From Candidatus Fimimorpha faecalis (GTDB lineage Bacteria; Bacillota; Clostridia; Lachnospirales; Lachnospiraceae): a DNA stretch of 52,782 nucleotides. Below, in pieces: positions 1 to 8,169 of the stretch. The position numbers and the translations under genes were made by a program. The notes under the pieces were generated by a model. That model saw only the letters and a list, made by a program, of their open reading frames with translations. It ran no database searches and was not told where the DNA came from. The stretch covers positions 1-52,782 of the forward strand of contig DVHN01000193.1 in the NCBI GenBank assembly GCA_018712075.1, read 5' to 3'. Numbering within the stretch: the first letter of the stretch is position 1; each line of letters opens with the position of its first letter.

Positions 1-585
1 GAAGAATATAAGAAAAACTTTCTTCCCGAGAATGCAGAGGAAATTGATTCCTATGTTTACTCCAATATTATAATTATAGATGGCAATGAGATAAAAGAAC
101 GACCAGTGAATACACAATATAATGGAGAGGCATATACTTACTGTATAGAAGAAAATGGAAAGTCTGCTTTTTATGGTTTGTTTGATATTTATTCCATAGA
201 GCCATTAAAAGTTTCTAAGAATGATCGAATAGAAATATTATTAAATGATTATTTTCTTCCATATGGTAATGTAGAACCAGTTCTTTACGGAAAAAATAGT
301 GTGGAAGGTCAGTGGGAACGAATAACAAATATTACAGCTGACAATCCTGGTAACAAATATGTCTTGTATGGAATACAAATGAAAAGCTCATATAAATATT
401 TTAGAGCTATTGCCCATTTTACATTTTCTCATAATGAAGAAGTTCCTCTTGCAGAACCGGTTTATCAAATAAACTACTACAAACAGGAATCAAACTATTT
501 TGTTCCGTTTCTTATTGCAGGCGTGGCATGTGTAGTTATAGCAGTGGGAATGGTATATTACATAAAAAAGAGAAGGAAAGCTTGA
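1..585 (+). CDS. Membrane-anchored protein of unknown function, 5'-truncated by window edge
   Basis: The frame is open from base 1 to the TGA at 583-585. A GTG at 106 is possible but has no good ribosome binding site, so the real start is almost certainly upstream of the window. The visible 194 residues are polar and Tyr/Asn/Glu-rich. They end in one hydrophobic segment (FVPFLIAGVACVVIAVGMVYY) and a short basic tail (IKKRRKA), which is the pattern of an extracytoplasmic domain held by a C-terminal membrane anchor. I do not recognise the family. It lies just upstream of a zinc-ribbon membrane protein, a small secreted protein, a lipoprotein and an ABC exporter on the same strand, so it may belong to that locus. 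Topology is inferred; function is unknown. Confidence 0.7.
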   Translation, partial: EEYKKNFLPENAEEIDSYVYSNIIIIDGNEIKERPVNTQYNGEAYTYCIEENGKSAFYGLFDIYSIEPLKVSKNDRIEILLNDYFLPYGNVEPVLYGKNSVEGQWERITNITADNPGNKYVLYGIQMKSSYKYFRAIAHFTFSHNEEVPLAEPVYQINYYKQESNYFVPFLIAGVACVVIAVGMVYYIKKRRKA

Positions 586-650
586 TAACGGCAATAATTT
601 ATACTTTATAGAAAATAGGAGTGCAAAAAAATAAAATAGGAAGTGGTGTT

Positions 651-917
651 ATGAGTGCATTAGCATGGAATGCGAAGAGAATATTACTATTACTTAGTTG
701 GATTTTCGTATGTGTTGTTCTGATGATAGTGTTGCCAGAGCATAAGATAATTTCATTTATAATAGCAGTGATATTTGCAGGAATAACCAGTAAAATTTTT
801 TATCACTGTCCTCACTGTGGAAAAATGGTAGATTTAAGAATCTTTATTCATCATGACACAAAATGCAGTAATTGCGGAAATAATTTGGTCGGTGATTTTC
901 GGTACAAAGAAAATTAA
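651..917 (+). CDS. Small membrane protein with a C-terminal zinc ribbon
   Basis: This is an 88-residue protein. The in-frame GTG at 621 directly abuts an AGGAG, while the ATG at 651 has AGGAAG upstream at good spacing, so 651 is the preferred start. Two hydrophobic segments fill the first half (ILLLLSWIFVCVVLMIVL and IISFIIAVIFAGITSKIFY). They are followed by two Cys-x2-Cys knuckles (HCPHCGK and KCSNCGN) that should bind one zinc. Small membrane zinc-ribbon proteins of this kind are common in Firmicutes and mostly uncharacterised. It sits 35 bases before the secreted small protein, which suggests co-transcription. No function can be assigned. Confidence 0.7.
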   Translation: MSALAWNAKRILLLLSWIFVCVVLMIVLPEHKIISFIIAVIFAGITSKIFYHCPHCGKMVDLRIFIHHDTKCSNCGNNLVGDFRYKEN

Positions 918-951
918 AATAAAGTTCTAAAAGTAAAGGAGGAATAAAGTA

Positions 952-1320
952 CTGAGGAAAGGAAAAAAAGTACTTGCAATATTTGTAACAATTGGATCAG
1001 TTTTTGCAAATGTTATGCCAGCATTTGCAGCAACGGGAACTGCTTATGGACATAAAATTGAGTATTCTAATGAGAAATTAAGTAGTGTTCGTGCACAAGC
1101 AGTGACAACATGTTCAACAGCAAATAATGTAGAAGCAACAATTAATGTAATTTATACAGATGGTGAGCCAGGTAAATTTGTTACAAAAACAGCAACAGGA
1201 ATAACTGCCATTTCAGCAACAGCAAATATTAATGGATATATTAATACGATAACTTCTCATCATAAAGTATGGGTTTTGGATCAAGGTCAAGTAAAAACTT
1301 GGGAGAAATCATTGCCATAA
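952..1320 (+). CDS. Small secreted protein, apparent CTG start, bacteriocin-like context
   Basis: From a CTG at 952 the frame encodes 122 residues. A strong AAAGGAGG lies at 935-942, nine bases before the CTG. The N-terminus is a textbook signal peptide: basic RKGKK, a hydrophobic core (VLAIFVTIGSVFA) and a signal-peptidase site after MPAFAA. Starting at the first in-frame ATG (1015) would delete most of the signal peptide and leave the ribosome site 72 bases away. The mature part (about 96 residues) alternates Ala/Thr/Ser/Val in a beta-rich pattern and has a single Cys. The size and the downstream ABC exporter recall secreted bacteriocins such as the lactococcin 972 type, but no diagnostic motif is present. 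It could equally be an ordinary small exoprotein. Confidence 0.68.
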   Translation: MRKGKKVLAIFVTIGSVFANVMPAFAATGTAYGHKIEYSNEKLSSVRAQAVTTCSTANNVEATINVIYTDGEPGKFVTKTATGITAISATANINGYINTITSHHKVWVLDQGQVKTWEKSLP

Positions 1321-1397
1321 TTGCTTTGTAGAAGTTTTAATTAAAATTATCATAAAACTGTAGAAAATTTTTTGCTTTGATGCGTTTCTAATGTAGG

Positions 1398-1461
1398 AAA
1401 ATTTAAAGTTGAGAATTAGTCATAGATCTAAAAGTCTAGTTCTCAACTTAAATTTATTTTT
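1398..1461 (+). terminator. Intrinsic terminator after the small secreted protein
   Basis: A long inverted repeat pairs 1398-1414 (AAATTTAAAGTTGAGAA) with 1437-1455, with one mismatch region, and is followed by ATTTTTG. It ends the transcript of the secreted-protein gene, so the lipoprotein gene downstream probably has its own promoter. Confidence 0.65.
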
Positions 1462-1483
1462 GAAAAGTAGAAAATTTAATAGA

Positions 1484-1492
1484 TGCTATAAT
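1484..1492 (+). promoter_or_regulatory. Extended -10 promoter before lipoprotein gene
   Basis: TGCTATAAT at 1484-1492 matches an extended -10 (TGnTATAAT). A TTGAAA lies upstream at 1460-1465, but the 21-base spacer is too long, so recognition would rest on the extended -10. It sits 44 bases before the ATG at 1536, just after the terminator. Confidence 0.4.
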
Positions 1493-1535
1493 TTTTAAGT
1501 TTATAAGAATTTAAGGAAATACGTGAGGGATATTT

Positions 1536-2717
1536 ATGAGAAGGAAGATGGGAAGTTTACTATTGGTGATGATATTTTTATTGTCTGCGTGTGGTAATAA
1601 TCATTCTGAACCAGCATTTTGGGATTATCAGCGTGGTTTTATGAGAGGTTGGGGAAATATGATTATGGAGACGCCAGATGGTTATTATTTTTTAGAAGGA
1701 AAGGGGATTTTTGGAGAATACCTGGTTTTTATGGATGATGAATTAAAGGAGTCCTCTATTGTATGTAGTAAACCAGAATGTTTGCATGAAAATGAGAGTG
1801 ATGGGAATAAGGAAAATTGTGATGCATATTTCTTTGAAGCTAAAGCAATGAATTATTATGATGGAAAAATTTATGTACTGGCAGATGGGAGAGTTCCTGA
1901 TTTGGTTTCAAAAGATGCTATTTATGAGTTAGAAATAGATGGAAGTAATCGAAAACAAGTTTATTTGGGAGATGGATCGATTAATACGGCCTGTATTCAT
2001 CAGGGAAATATGATTTTATATGAATCTAAATATATAGAAGGAAAAAAGAATCCGACCGTATCCATCACAAAATTTCCAGTTAAGCAACCATCGAGTGTGG
2101 AAGTTTTATATGAAACAAGTAATTATGAAGAGGTAACAATTAATTGGCTAGAATGTTATCAGAACTATTGTTATTTTATATTAGACAGTTTTGATCCTGA
2201 TAATACATCCACACATGGTATCATGATTAATCTGGATACTAATGAAGTAAAAGATCTATGTGATATTGCAGAACATAGTTTTAGTTCTTTCGTTGTAGGG
2301 AAAGATTGTTTGTATATATCTGACAAGTTAGAAGAGAATGTGGAAAAGCAGACTTGGAAAAGACAATATTATGAATGTAGTTTAGATGGAGAGAAAAAAA
2401 GAGTGTTAACGGAAGATGATTTTGAAGCACTTGCAAGAGGTGCAGGAATTATAAAAGCAGATGATCAATACGTGTATTTACAGGATATCTCATATGGAGG
2501 AAATGCGGCTCCAATTGAGGAGCAAAAGTACTATATTTATACATATGACGGCAGACTGATGGGAACGATTTCTCATAAAGATTTTTCCATGGCAGCTGAA
2601 TTTATAAGTGGAAATGATAGGTATCTGTTTATCAGAGAAGGCGAAGCATATTATAAAGTAGATAAGAGCCAGTTAGGAGATGGAAAAGAATTGGTGCCAG
2701 AGTTAATACTAGAATGA
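1536..2717 (+). CDS. Lipoprotein with predicted beta-propeller-like repeats
   Basis: This is a 393-residue protein with a short signal peptide and a clear lipobox, LSAC, with the lipidated Cys at residue 19. It should be anchored to the outer face of the membrane. The body has repeated Tyr/Trp/Asp-rich strands (YDGKIYVLADG, YEVDKSQ-type, YFILDSFDPD) that suggest a beta-propeller. A Cys cluster near residues 75-100 (VCSKPECLHENE, then NCDAYFF) resembles a motif I associate from memory with Lachnospiraceae lipoproteins of the DUF5050-like type. GAGGG precedes the ATG. It lies 38 bases upstream of an ABC ATPase and permease and is probably co-transcribed with them, possibly as a sensor or accessory protein. 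The function is unproven. Confidence 0.72.
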   Translation: MRRKMGSLLLVMIFLLSACGNNHSEPAFWDYQRGFMRGWGNMIMETPDGYYFLEGKGIFGEYLVFMDDELKESSIVCSKPECLHENESDGNKENCDAYFFEAKAMNYYDGKIYVLADGRVPDLVSKDAIYELEIDGSNRKQVYLGDGSINTACIHQGNMILYESKYIEGKKNPTVSITKFPVKQPSSVEVLYETSNYEEVTINWLECYQNYCYFILDSFDPDNTSTHGIMINLDTNEVKDLCDIAEHSFSSFVVGKDCLYISDKLEENVEKQTWKRQYYECSLDGEKKRVLTEDDFEALARGAGIIKADDQYVYLQDISYGGNAAPIEEQKYYIYTYDGRLMGTISHKDFSMAAEFISGNDRYLFIREGEAYYKVDKSQLGDGKELVPELILE

Positions 2718-2755
2718 TGGAAAAGAGTGTGAAGTGAACGGAAGGGAGAAAGGAA

Positions 2756-3649
2756 ATGTTGCTGGAAATAGCAAATATGAAGAAAAATTATGGGAATATT
2801 ATAGCGTTAAATGATGTGTCTTTGACATTAGGTACGGGAGTGTATGGATTATTAGGGCCAAATGGCGCAGGCAAGTCAACATTAATTCAAATTGTTACAG
2901 GGAATTTACAGGCAACGAGTGGAGAGATTTTTTATAATGGTATAAATATAAAAAATTGTGAAAAGGAATATAAGAAGCGGTTGGGATATGTGCCGCAAAA
3001 TCAGGGAATCTATGAAAATTTTTCAGCAAAGAAATTTTTGGAATATATGGCTGTATTGAAGGCGATTGCAAAGAAGGAGATTGGATCTGAAGTGCAGCGT
3101 GTATTAGAAATTGTAGGACTTTTGGAGGTACAGCATCGTAAGTTGGGAAGTTTTTCTGGAGGAATGAGGCAGCGGATTCTAATTGCGCAGGCGTTATTAG
3201 GGAATCCAGAATTGATTATTTTAGACGAACCAACAGCTGGTTTGGATCCTAAGGAGAGAATTAAAATCCGCAATTTTATTAGTCGAATTGCAGAAAATAA
3301 GATTATATTAATTGCAACACATGTTGTATCAGATGTGGAATCCATTGCAAAGGAAATTGTTTTATTGGGGCAGGGGATGATTCAGAAAAAAGGTACGCCG
3401 AAAGATTTATGTGAATGGCTAAACGACGGCGTATTAGAATGTATTGTAAATTCAGAACAGTTTGAACAACTAGAGCAGGAAGCTGTCATAAGTAACTTAC
3501 AGGAAATGCCAGATGGGAACTTGCAAGTAAGATTATTAGGGGATGGGAGGAAAAGAAAACAATTGGAAGAGCGGCAAATTCAAGTTGTTTCGAGATTTCC
3601 AAATTTACAGGAAGTTTATCTGGCAGTATTTACGGAGAAGTCAAAATGA
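2756..3649 (+). CDS. ABC transporter ATP-binding protein (ABC-2 exporter type)
   Basis: This 297-residue cytoplasmic ATPase has all the expected motifs: Walker A GPNGAGKST (residues 34-42), Q-loop in VPQNQGIYENFS, signature FSGGMRQR (about 134-141), Walker B LIILDEPTAGLDP and the switch His in ATHVVSD. The C-terminal 80 residues form the accessory region seen in CcmA/BcrA-type exporters. The start has GGGAGAAAGG upstream. The stop overlaps the next gene's start by four bases (ATGA), so translation is coupled to the permease. The pair would energise export or immunity for a peptide, lipid or antibiotic; the substrate cannot be read from the sequence. The nearby secreted small protein and lipoprotein make a peptide-related role plausible. 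Confidence 0.93.
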   Translation: MLLEIANMKKNYGNIIALNDVSLTLGTGVYGLLGPNGAGKSTLIQIVTGNLQATSGEIFYNGINIKNCEKEYKKRLGYVPQNQGIYENFSAKKFLEYMAVLKAIAKKEIGSEVQRVLEIVGLLEVQHRKLGSFSGGMRQRILIAQALLGNPELIILDEPTAGLDPKERIKIRNFISRIAENKIILIATHVVSDVESIAKEIVLLGQGMIQKKGTPKDLCEWLNDGVLECIVNSEQFEQLEQEAVISNLQEMPDGNLQVRLLGDGRKRKQLEERQIQVVSRFPNLQEVYLAVFTEKSK

Positions 3650-5808
3650 AATTGGTCGGATTTGAATTGAAAAAACTATTTTCTGGAAGAATTAAGTGGA
3701 TTTTATTGTTTTTAGTATTTATAAATTTAGGAATTTATTATGTTTCTCTTATTCCGTCTATTCCTACAGAAGAAGAGATGAAAATAAGAAGAGAATGGAC
3801 AGAAAAAATAGAAACACAATGTAAAAGCTGGGAAGAGGCAATCAAGTTGTTGTCTGAAAGACAAAGTGATTCTGGAGTTACAATTTTGACTGCCAGCGTA
3901 TTGTATCAAATGTCAAGGGAATACCAGGCTGTTTTGGAATATGAAGCTTTTATTGGTCAAATGCAGGAACGAGCCGATCAAATGACACGTGTATCAATTT
4001 TTTCAAAAGAGGGGAGTTTTTCTAATAGAAATATTAAAAAGACGGTGCAAGATTTTAAGCGGATGGAATCAATTCAGATAGAACCTGTGGATGAGACAGG
4101 AATGAAATTATTCCAAAACTTTTATTTGACTGATATTTTAATGATTCTTATTATCGGGTTATTTTGTTTTCAGCAATTTGGGCAAGATAATAAAAGTGGG
4201 ATGGCAAATTTAATACAGGCAACACCAAATGGAAGGGAGAAACTTCGATTTTCTCAGATGTGCGCCATATGGATTGCTGTGATTGGACTGGGGATCTTGT
4301 TATATGGGATCAATCTTATGATAACAATAATGAATTTTCAATTTGATTTTTCTGCCTATATACAGGGAATTCCAGATTTTCGTAATGTGCCATTTCCATT
4401 AACGATTGGCATGTATTGCGTTTGTTATTGTATAGGAAAATTGGTCGCATTGCTTTTTATTACTACAGTATGTCAGCTATTAGCAATTCGTTGGAATGGA
4501 AGTAATTTGGCATGGATAATATTTGGAATTTTACTATGCATTAGTTTTTCTTTATGGTTTTTTCTTCCAGAATCTCCAATTGCAAAAACGTTTCAATATT
4601 TAAACTTAGTTGGAATTCTGGATATAAAAAAAATAGTAGGAAGTTATCAAAATCTGAATTTGTTTTCTTATCCCGTTTCTCTGCTTCATGCTGCAATTAT
4701 TTTTGCAGCTTCCATAAGCTTGATTAGTATTTTGGCTGCTTTAAAAATAAAACGGTCCCAATTCAGAATAAAAATTTTTAGACGGATGGAGAGAAAAGAA
4801 CGACATGTATGGAAAACAGTGTTCTATTATGAACTGTATAAAATCTTTTGGAACCAAAAACTTTGGATTTTCATTTTTGTATTAATTGGGATTGGCTTAT
4901 ATGGATGGATTCCTAAGACAAAATTTATTAGTCAGACGGAGTTTTATTATAATCAATCTATTGTAGAAGTAGAAGGAGAATATACAGAGGAAAAACAGAA
5001 AATTGTTCAAATGATGAGTACTAATTTGGAAATGATGAATGAAGGACAAAGAAAGGCAATGGAACAAATAGTAAAGCAAGCAGATCATTTAGAACAACAA
5101 AAAAATAAAAACGTTGCATTTGTGAATGAGAATCAGATTGGAAGCTTCTTCTTTGATACAAAAAATGAAATAAAATATACTTTGATTGCTGTAATTGCGA
5201 TTTTATTGTCAACCAGTGCTATATTTTATCAAGAAAGGAAACGGAATATGCATCATTTATTATATGCCATGCCCCAGAACAAACGGATTTTTTGGAATAA
5301 AATTAAAATTGCGGCAGCATTAGGGGCTGGATATACGGTAATTGTTTGGATTTTTCCTGTTATATCTTATTTTATGCGATATGGAACACAAAATACAGAG
5401 TTTCTTATCCAGTCATTTCCTGAGTTTGCAAATATGAAATTAGAGTGTTCAATTTTTAATTATATGATACTGACAATAGTTATGCGAATTTTTGTTGGAA
5501 TTTATATTGGAATTATCGCTGCGTTTCTGGCACAGTTATTTTTAAATCCAACCCAGGGATTGATGGGCGGAGTAATTTTATTTGTAATTCCATTAACGAT
5601 CGGACTAATTGGAACAATTGCATATGAAAATGCGTTAATTTCCTTTATAAATGAAAAATTAAAACCTATATTGGCAGTTGTAAATGTTCTAACGGCATTT
5701 CAATGCGAATGGTATCGGATGGGGATTATCCCAATTAGCCTGTTTTTGTGTATTCCAATTGTAGTTGTATTAGTGGGATATCGAATGTGGAATTGCAATA
5801 AGAAATAG
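3646..5808 (+). CDS. Double-length ABC-2 type permease
   Basis: This 720-residue membrane protein is translationally coupled to the ATPase. Two halves look alike. Each begins with a cytoplasmic basic start and a first membrane helix (FELKKLF...WILLFLVFINLGIYY near residue 6; YELYKIF...WIFIFVLIGIGLYGW near residue 395). Each then has a long extracytoplasmic loop, and five or so further helices preceded by a similar motif (QDNKSGMANLIQATPNGREK; QERKRNMHHLLYAMPQNKR). This is consistent with two ABC-2 permease units fused in one chain, so one polypeptide may supply both halves of the channel. The extracytoplasmic loops are Glu/Gln/Lys-rich and could bind substrate. The substrate is unknown. Confidence 0.88.
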   Translation: MKLVGFELKKLFSGRIKWILLFLVFINLGIYYVSLIPSIPTEEEMKIRREWTEKIETQCKSWEEAIKLLSERQSDSGVTILTASVLYQMSREYQAVLEYEAFIGQMQERADQMTRVSIFSKEGSFSNRNIKKTVQDFKRMESIQIEPVDETGMKLFQNFYLTDILMILIIGLFCFQQFGQDNKSGMANLIQATPNGREKLRFSQMCAIWIAVIGLGILLYGINLMITIMNFQFDFSAYIQGIPDFRNVPFPLTIGMYCVCYCIGKLVALLFITTVCQLLAIRWNGSNLAWIIFGILLCISFSLWFFLPESPIAKTFQYLNLVGILDIKKIVGSYQNLNLFSYPVSLLHAAIIFAASISLISILAALKIKRSQFRIKIFRRMERKERHVWKTVFYYELYKIFWNQKLWIFIFVLIGIGLYGWIPKTKFISQTEFYYNQSIVEVEGEYTEEKQKIVQMMSTNLEMMNEGQRKAMEQIVKQADHLEQQKNKNVAFVNENQIGSFFFDTKNEIKYTLIAVIAILLSTSAIFYQERKRNMHHLLYAMPQNKRIFWNKIKIAAALGAGYTVIVWIFPVISYFMRYGTQNTEFLIQSFPEFANMKLECSIFNYMILTIVMRIFVGIYIGIIAAFLAQLFLNPTQGLMGGVILFVIPLTIGLIGTIAYENALISFINEKLKPILAVVNVLTAFQCEWYRMGIIPISLFLCIPIVVVLVGYRMWNCNKK

Positions 5809-5845
5809 GAATTGGAATATAATACTTTTTCATATGAGAGTGTTC

Positions 5846-5872
5846 ACTCTTTTTCTGTTTTTTCATAAATTA
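5846..5872 (+). promoter_or_regulatory. Sigma-K-like promoter before SPOR amidase
   Basis: AC at 5846-5847, a 16-base spacer, then CATAAATTA at 5864-5872 matches the sigma-K consensus AC-N16/17-CATAnnnTA. It lies 27 bases upstream of the amidase ATG, whose closest known analogue, CwlC, is sigma-K controlled. A small hairpin, AGAGT-GTTC-ACTCT, followed by T-rich sequence, overlaps it and might also terminate the permease transcript. Confidence 0.5.
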
Positions 5873-5899
5873 TAATGATAGCATGTAATGGAGTAAGAT

Positions 5900-6670
5900 A
5901 TGGCAAAAGTTGCAATTGATGCAGGCCACGGCGGACGTGATCCAGGTGCAGTATATGAAGGACGCAGAGAAAAAGATGATACATTACGTCTGGCTTTGGC
6001 GGTTGGGGAGATTTTAGAAAGAAATGGAGTTGATGTTACATTTACAAGAACGGAGGATGTTTATGATTCTCCTGTGAGAAAGGCACAAATTGCGAACGAA
6101 GCAGGAGTTGACTATCTTGTTTCCATTCACCGAAATGCAATGCCAATACCAGGAAGTGCAAGTGGGATTGAAACTCTTGTATATAAAAGTGGAAATGAGG
6201 CTTCTGCTTTAGCGGAAGATATTAATGAAGAACTGGAAATGGTAGGATTTGAAAATCGTGGAGTAATTCCTCGTCCTAATTTAGCAGTATTAAGACGTTC
6301 CCAAATGCCGGCAGTGCTGGTAGAAGTTGGATTTATTGATAATGAGGAAGATAATGAACAATTCGATGAAAAATTTAATGAAATTGCAGAGGCAATTGCA
6401 AATGGTATTTTGCGTTATTTAGGAACCAATCGTCCAGATGATCCAAATCATTCCAAACGGTTATATCGTGTTCAAGTTGGGGCATTTCGGAAACGAGAAT
6501 TTGCTTATCAGCTGACGGAGCAATTGCAACAAGAAGGTTATCCAGCATTTACAATCTTTGAGGACGGCTTGTACAAAGTACAGGTAGGGGCATTTCAATA
6601 TTTAGATAATGCAGTACGTATGGAACAGAGACTTCGCAGAGCTGGATACCAGACGTATTTAACAACCTAA
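5900..6670 (+). CDS. N-acetylmuramoyl-L-alanine amidase with C-terminal SPOR domain (CwlC-like)
   Basis: This 256-residue enzyme hydrolyses the amide bond between muramic acid and the stem peptide. An Amidase_3 domain fills residues 3-173. Its zinc and catalytic residues are visible: H10 in IDAGHGG, E24, H77 in SIHRNA and E142 in VEVGF. A SPOR domain (residues about 187-256) carries two VQVGAF repeats at 191 and 227; SPOR domains bind denuded glycan. There is no signal peptide, which matches Bacillus CwlC, an amidase made in the mother cell that helps release the spore. The sigma-K-like promoter upstream supports that reading. A vegetative role with non-classical release cannot be excluded. 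Confidence 0.92.
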   Translation: MAKVAIDAGHGGRDPGAVYEGRREKDDTLRLALAVGEILERNGVDVTFTRTEDVYDSPVRKAQIANEAGVDYLVSIHRNAMPIPGSASGIETLVYKSGNEASALAEDINEELEMVGFENRGVIPRPNLAVLRRSQMPAVLVEVGFIDNEEDNEQFDEKFNEIAEAIANGILRYLGTNRPDDPNHSKRLYRVQVGAFRKREFAYQLTEQLQQEGYPAFTIFEDGLYKVQVGAFQYLDNAVRMEQRLRRAGYQTYLTT

Positions 6671-6689
6671 TACAATTTCATATAGAAGG

Positions 6690-6746
6690 AAATAGAGAAT
6701 CACAAAAAACGAAGTAAAAAATAATTTCAGTGATTCTCTATTTTTA
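6690..6746. terminator. Bidirectional terminator between amidase and AraC regulator
   Basis: Arms 6690-6703 (AAATAGAGAATCAC) and 6730-6743 (GTGATTCTCTATTT) are perfectly complementary over 14 bases. T-runs follow on both strands, which suits the convergent genes on either side. Confidence 0.85.
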
Positions 6747-6784
6747 TAAGTTAAATTGATAGTAAATACGTAGAAATAAAATGT

Positions 6785-7639
6785 TTATTTGTGTAATAAT
6801 TGATTTTCTTCTCTCCAGTGTTGAGGTGATACACCAAAAATCTTTTTAAAAGATCGAGAGAAATTTAATTGATTTGGATATCCTACCAGTTTAGAGATTT
6901 CTCCGATCTGCATCGTAGTATGTTTTAGAAATTCTGCGGCTTTATTCATCCGAAAATAAATAAGAAACTGTTGTGGAGTTTGATTTAAGGTTTGTTTGAA
7001 AATCTTTCCAAGATAACTCTGATTCAAATTACAGAATTTTGCCATATCCTCAATAGTAATGGAATGAGAATAGTTTTGCTCTAGAAATGTGACTGCCTCT
7101 CTAATATAAAGATCCTTAAGATTGCCGCCAGTCAATTCGGTATGATTGAAGGAGGAACGTACAAAATAATCTAAAAATAAATAGAGATGGGCAATTAAAA
7201 ACAATGAGCTCTCGTTTTCCTGTTCAATAATGGTAAGCATTTCATTACGCATTTTATTTTGTAGTTCTTTATCAGCAGCATGATAAATCGGCTGATCGAA
7301 TGAGAGTCCTGTAGAAGCCAAAATATCTAAGCATTTGATTCCATCAAATTCGAGCCACATATATTCCCATGGATTATTGGTGTCGGCGGTATACGTATTG
7401 ATCTGATCTGGAAATATTAAAAATCCCATGCCAGCAGAGAGAGAATAGAACTTTGTATCGCCATGAGAATTCGTAGAAGAGAGACGTCCCTTTCCAGATA
7501 AAATGTAATGGAATAGAAAATGGTTTCTTGTAACAGGACCATAAGAATAATTGGGGGTACATTGTTCTTTGCCATATTGAATCAGTCTTAAGTCTATATA
7601 GCGTTCATTTGGAAATAATCGAAATACATTGTTTGACAT
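6785..7639 (-). CDS. AraC-family transcriptional regulator
   Basis: This 284-residue regulator has an N-terminal cupin-like ligand domain (about residues 20-150) and a C-terminal pair of helix-turn-helix units. The first lies in ITIEDMAKFCNLNQSYLGK, and the second is IGEISKLVGYPNQLNFSRSF followed by the family signature FKKIFGVSPQHWRE. AAGGAG lies eight bases before the ATG. It is divergent from a carbohydrate ABC importer and is most likely its activator, with the imported sugar or a derivative as ligand, as for MsmR-type regulators. The regulated target and the sugar are inferred from position only. Confidence 0.92.
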   Translation of the reverse strand: MSNNVFRLFPNERYIDLRLIQYGKEQCTPNYSYGPVTRNHFLFHYILSGKGRLSSTNSHGDTKFYSLSAGMGFLIFPDQINTYTADTNNPWEYMWLEFDGIKCLDILASTGLSFDQPIYHAADKELQNKMRNEMLTIIEQENESSLFLIAHLYLFLDYFVRSSFNHTELTGGNLKDLYIREAVTFLEQNYSHSITIEDMAKFCNLNQSYLGKIFKQTLNQTPQQFLIYFRMNKAAEFLKHTTMQIGEISKLVGYPNQLNFSRSFKKIFGVSPQHWREENQLLHK

Positions 7640-7696
7640 AAAAGAACTCCTTTCTTGTTTGCTGTTTTTAACAAATCACCGATCTTATATATCAAA

Positions 7697-7702
7697 ATTA
7701 TA
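7697..7702 (-). promoter_or_regulatory. Probable promoter of the AraC regulator
   Basis: On the minus strand TATGCTATAAT gives an extended -10; the TATAAT core is at 7702-7697. A weak -35 (TATACA) sits 17 bases upstream. It lies 58 bases before the regulator's ATG. Confidence 0.4.
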
Positions 7703-8100
7703 GCATATATGACATATATTGTATAGATGCAGAATTATAACATATTATTTCCAATGTATGATATTTACTTTTGGCAAAAATATGATTATAATAAACGTAA
7801 AATTTAAATACAATATACAAATAATAAAAAGAAAGAGAAGGATATCATTGTACTTTTTGATGAAAAAAATAAAAAAAGATTTAAAAATATTAAGAAAGTG
7901 TAATTTTGCAATAGCAATAAATTGCACATATATTATCTTAAATCTGTAGGGAATTTGTGTTTTATTAATATAATCCTATTAGTGGAAAATATGAAGCTAT
8001 CTTGAAAAAGATTGTTTTGTATTTACATATATAAATCATTTTAAACTGATGTTTTCGAGTGTACAAAGTCAGCATAGTTTCTTTATTGAAGAAAGTTGGT
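7703..8100. other. Divergent intergenic region, no gene supported
   Basis: This very AT-rich stretch lies between the AraC regulator and the binding-protein gene. A 76-codon frame at 7719-7949 lacks a ribosome site and has a biased Ile/Lys/Asn composition, so I do not call it. The region should hold the regulator's binding sites. Near 7708-7725 there are two close copies of CATATAT (GCATATATGACATATATTG) that could be part of an operator. No structured RNA was recognised. Confidence 0.4.
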
Positions 8101-8128
8101 TTCACAGAAAAAATTAGTTTACTATGAT
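8101..8128 (+). promoter_or_regulatory. Promoter of the carbohydrate ABC importer operon
   Basis: TTCACA at 8101-8106 and TATGAT at 8123-8128 are each one mismatch from consensus with a 16-base spacer. A second TATAAT overlaps at 8129-8134. The site lies 42 bases before the ATG at 8170. Confidence 0.5.
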
Positions 8129-8169
8129 TATAATAAAATAATAATAACTCAGGAAGGAGGATGTTTTTC

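Noticed and set aside
7719-7949. A 76-codon frame in the divergent intergenic region
   Set aside because: No ribosome binding site, extreme Ile/Lys/Asn composition from AT-rich DNA, and no recognisable motif.
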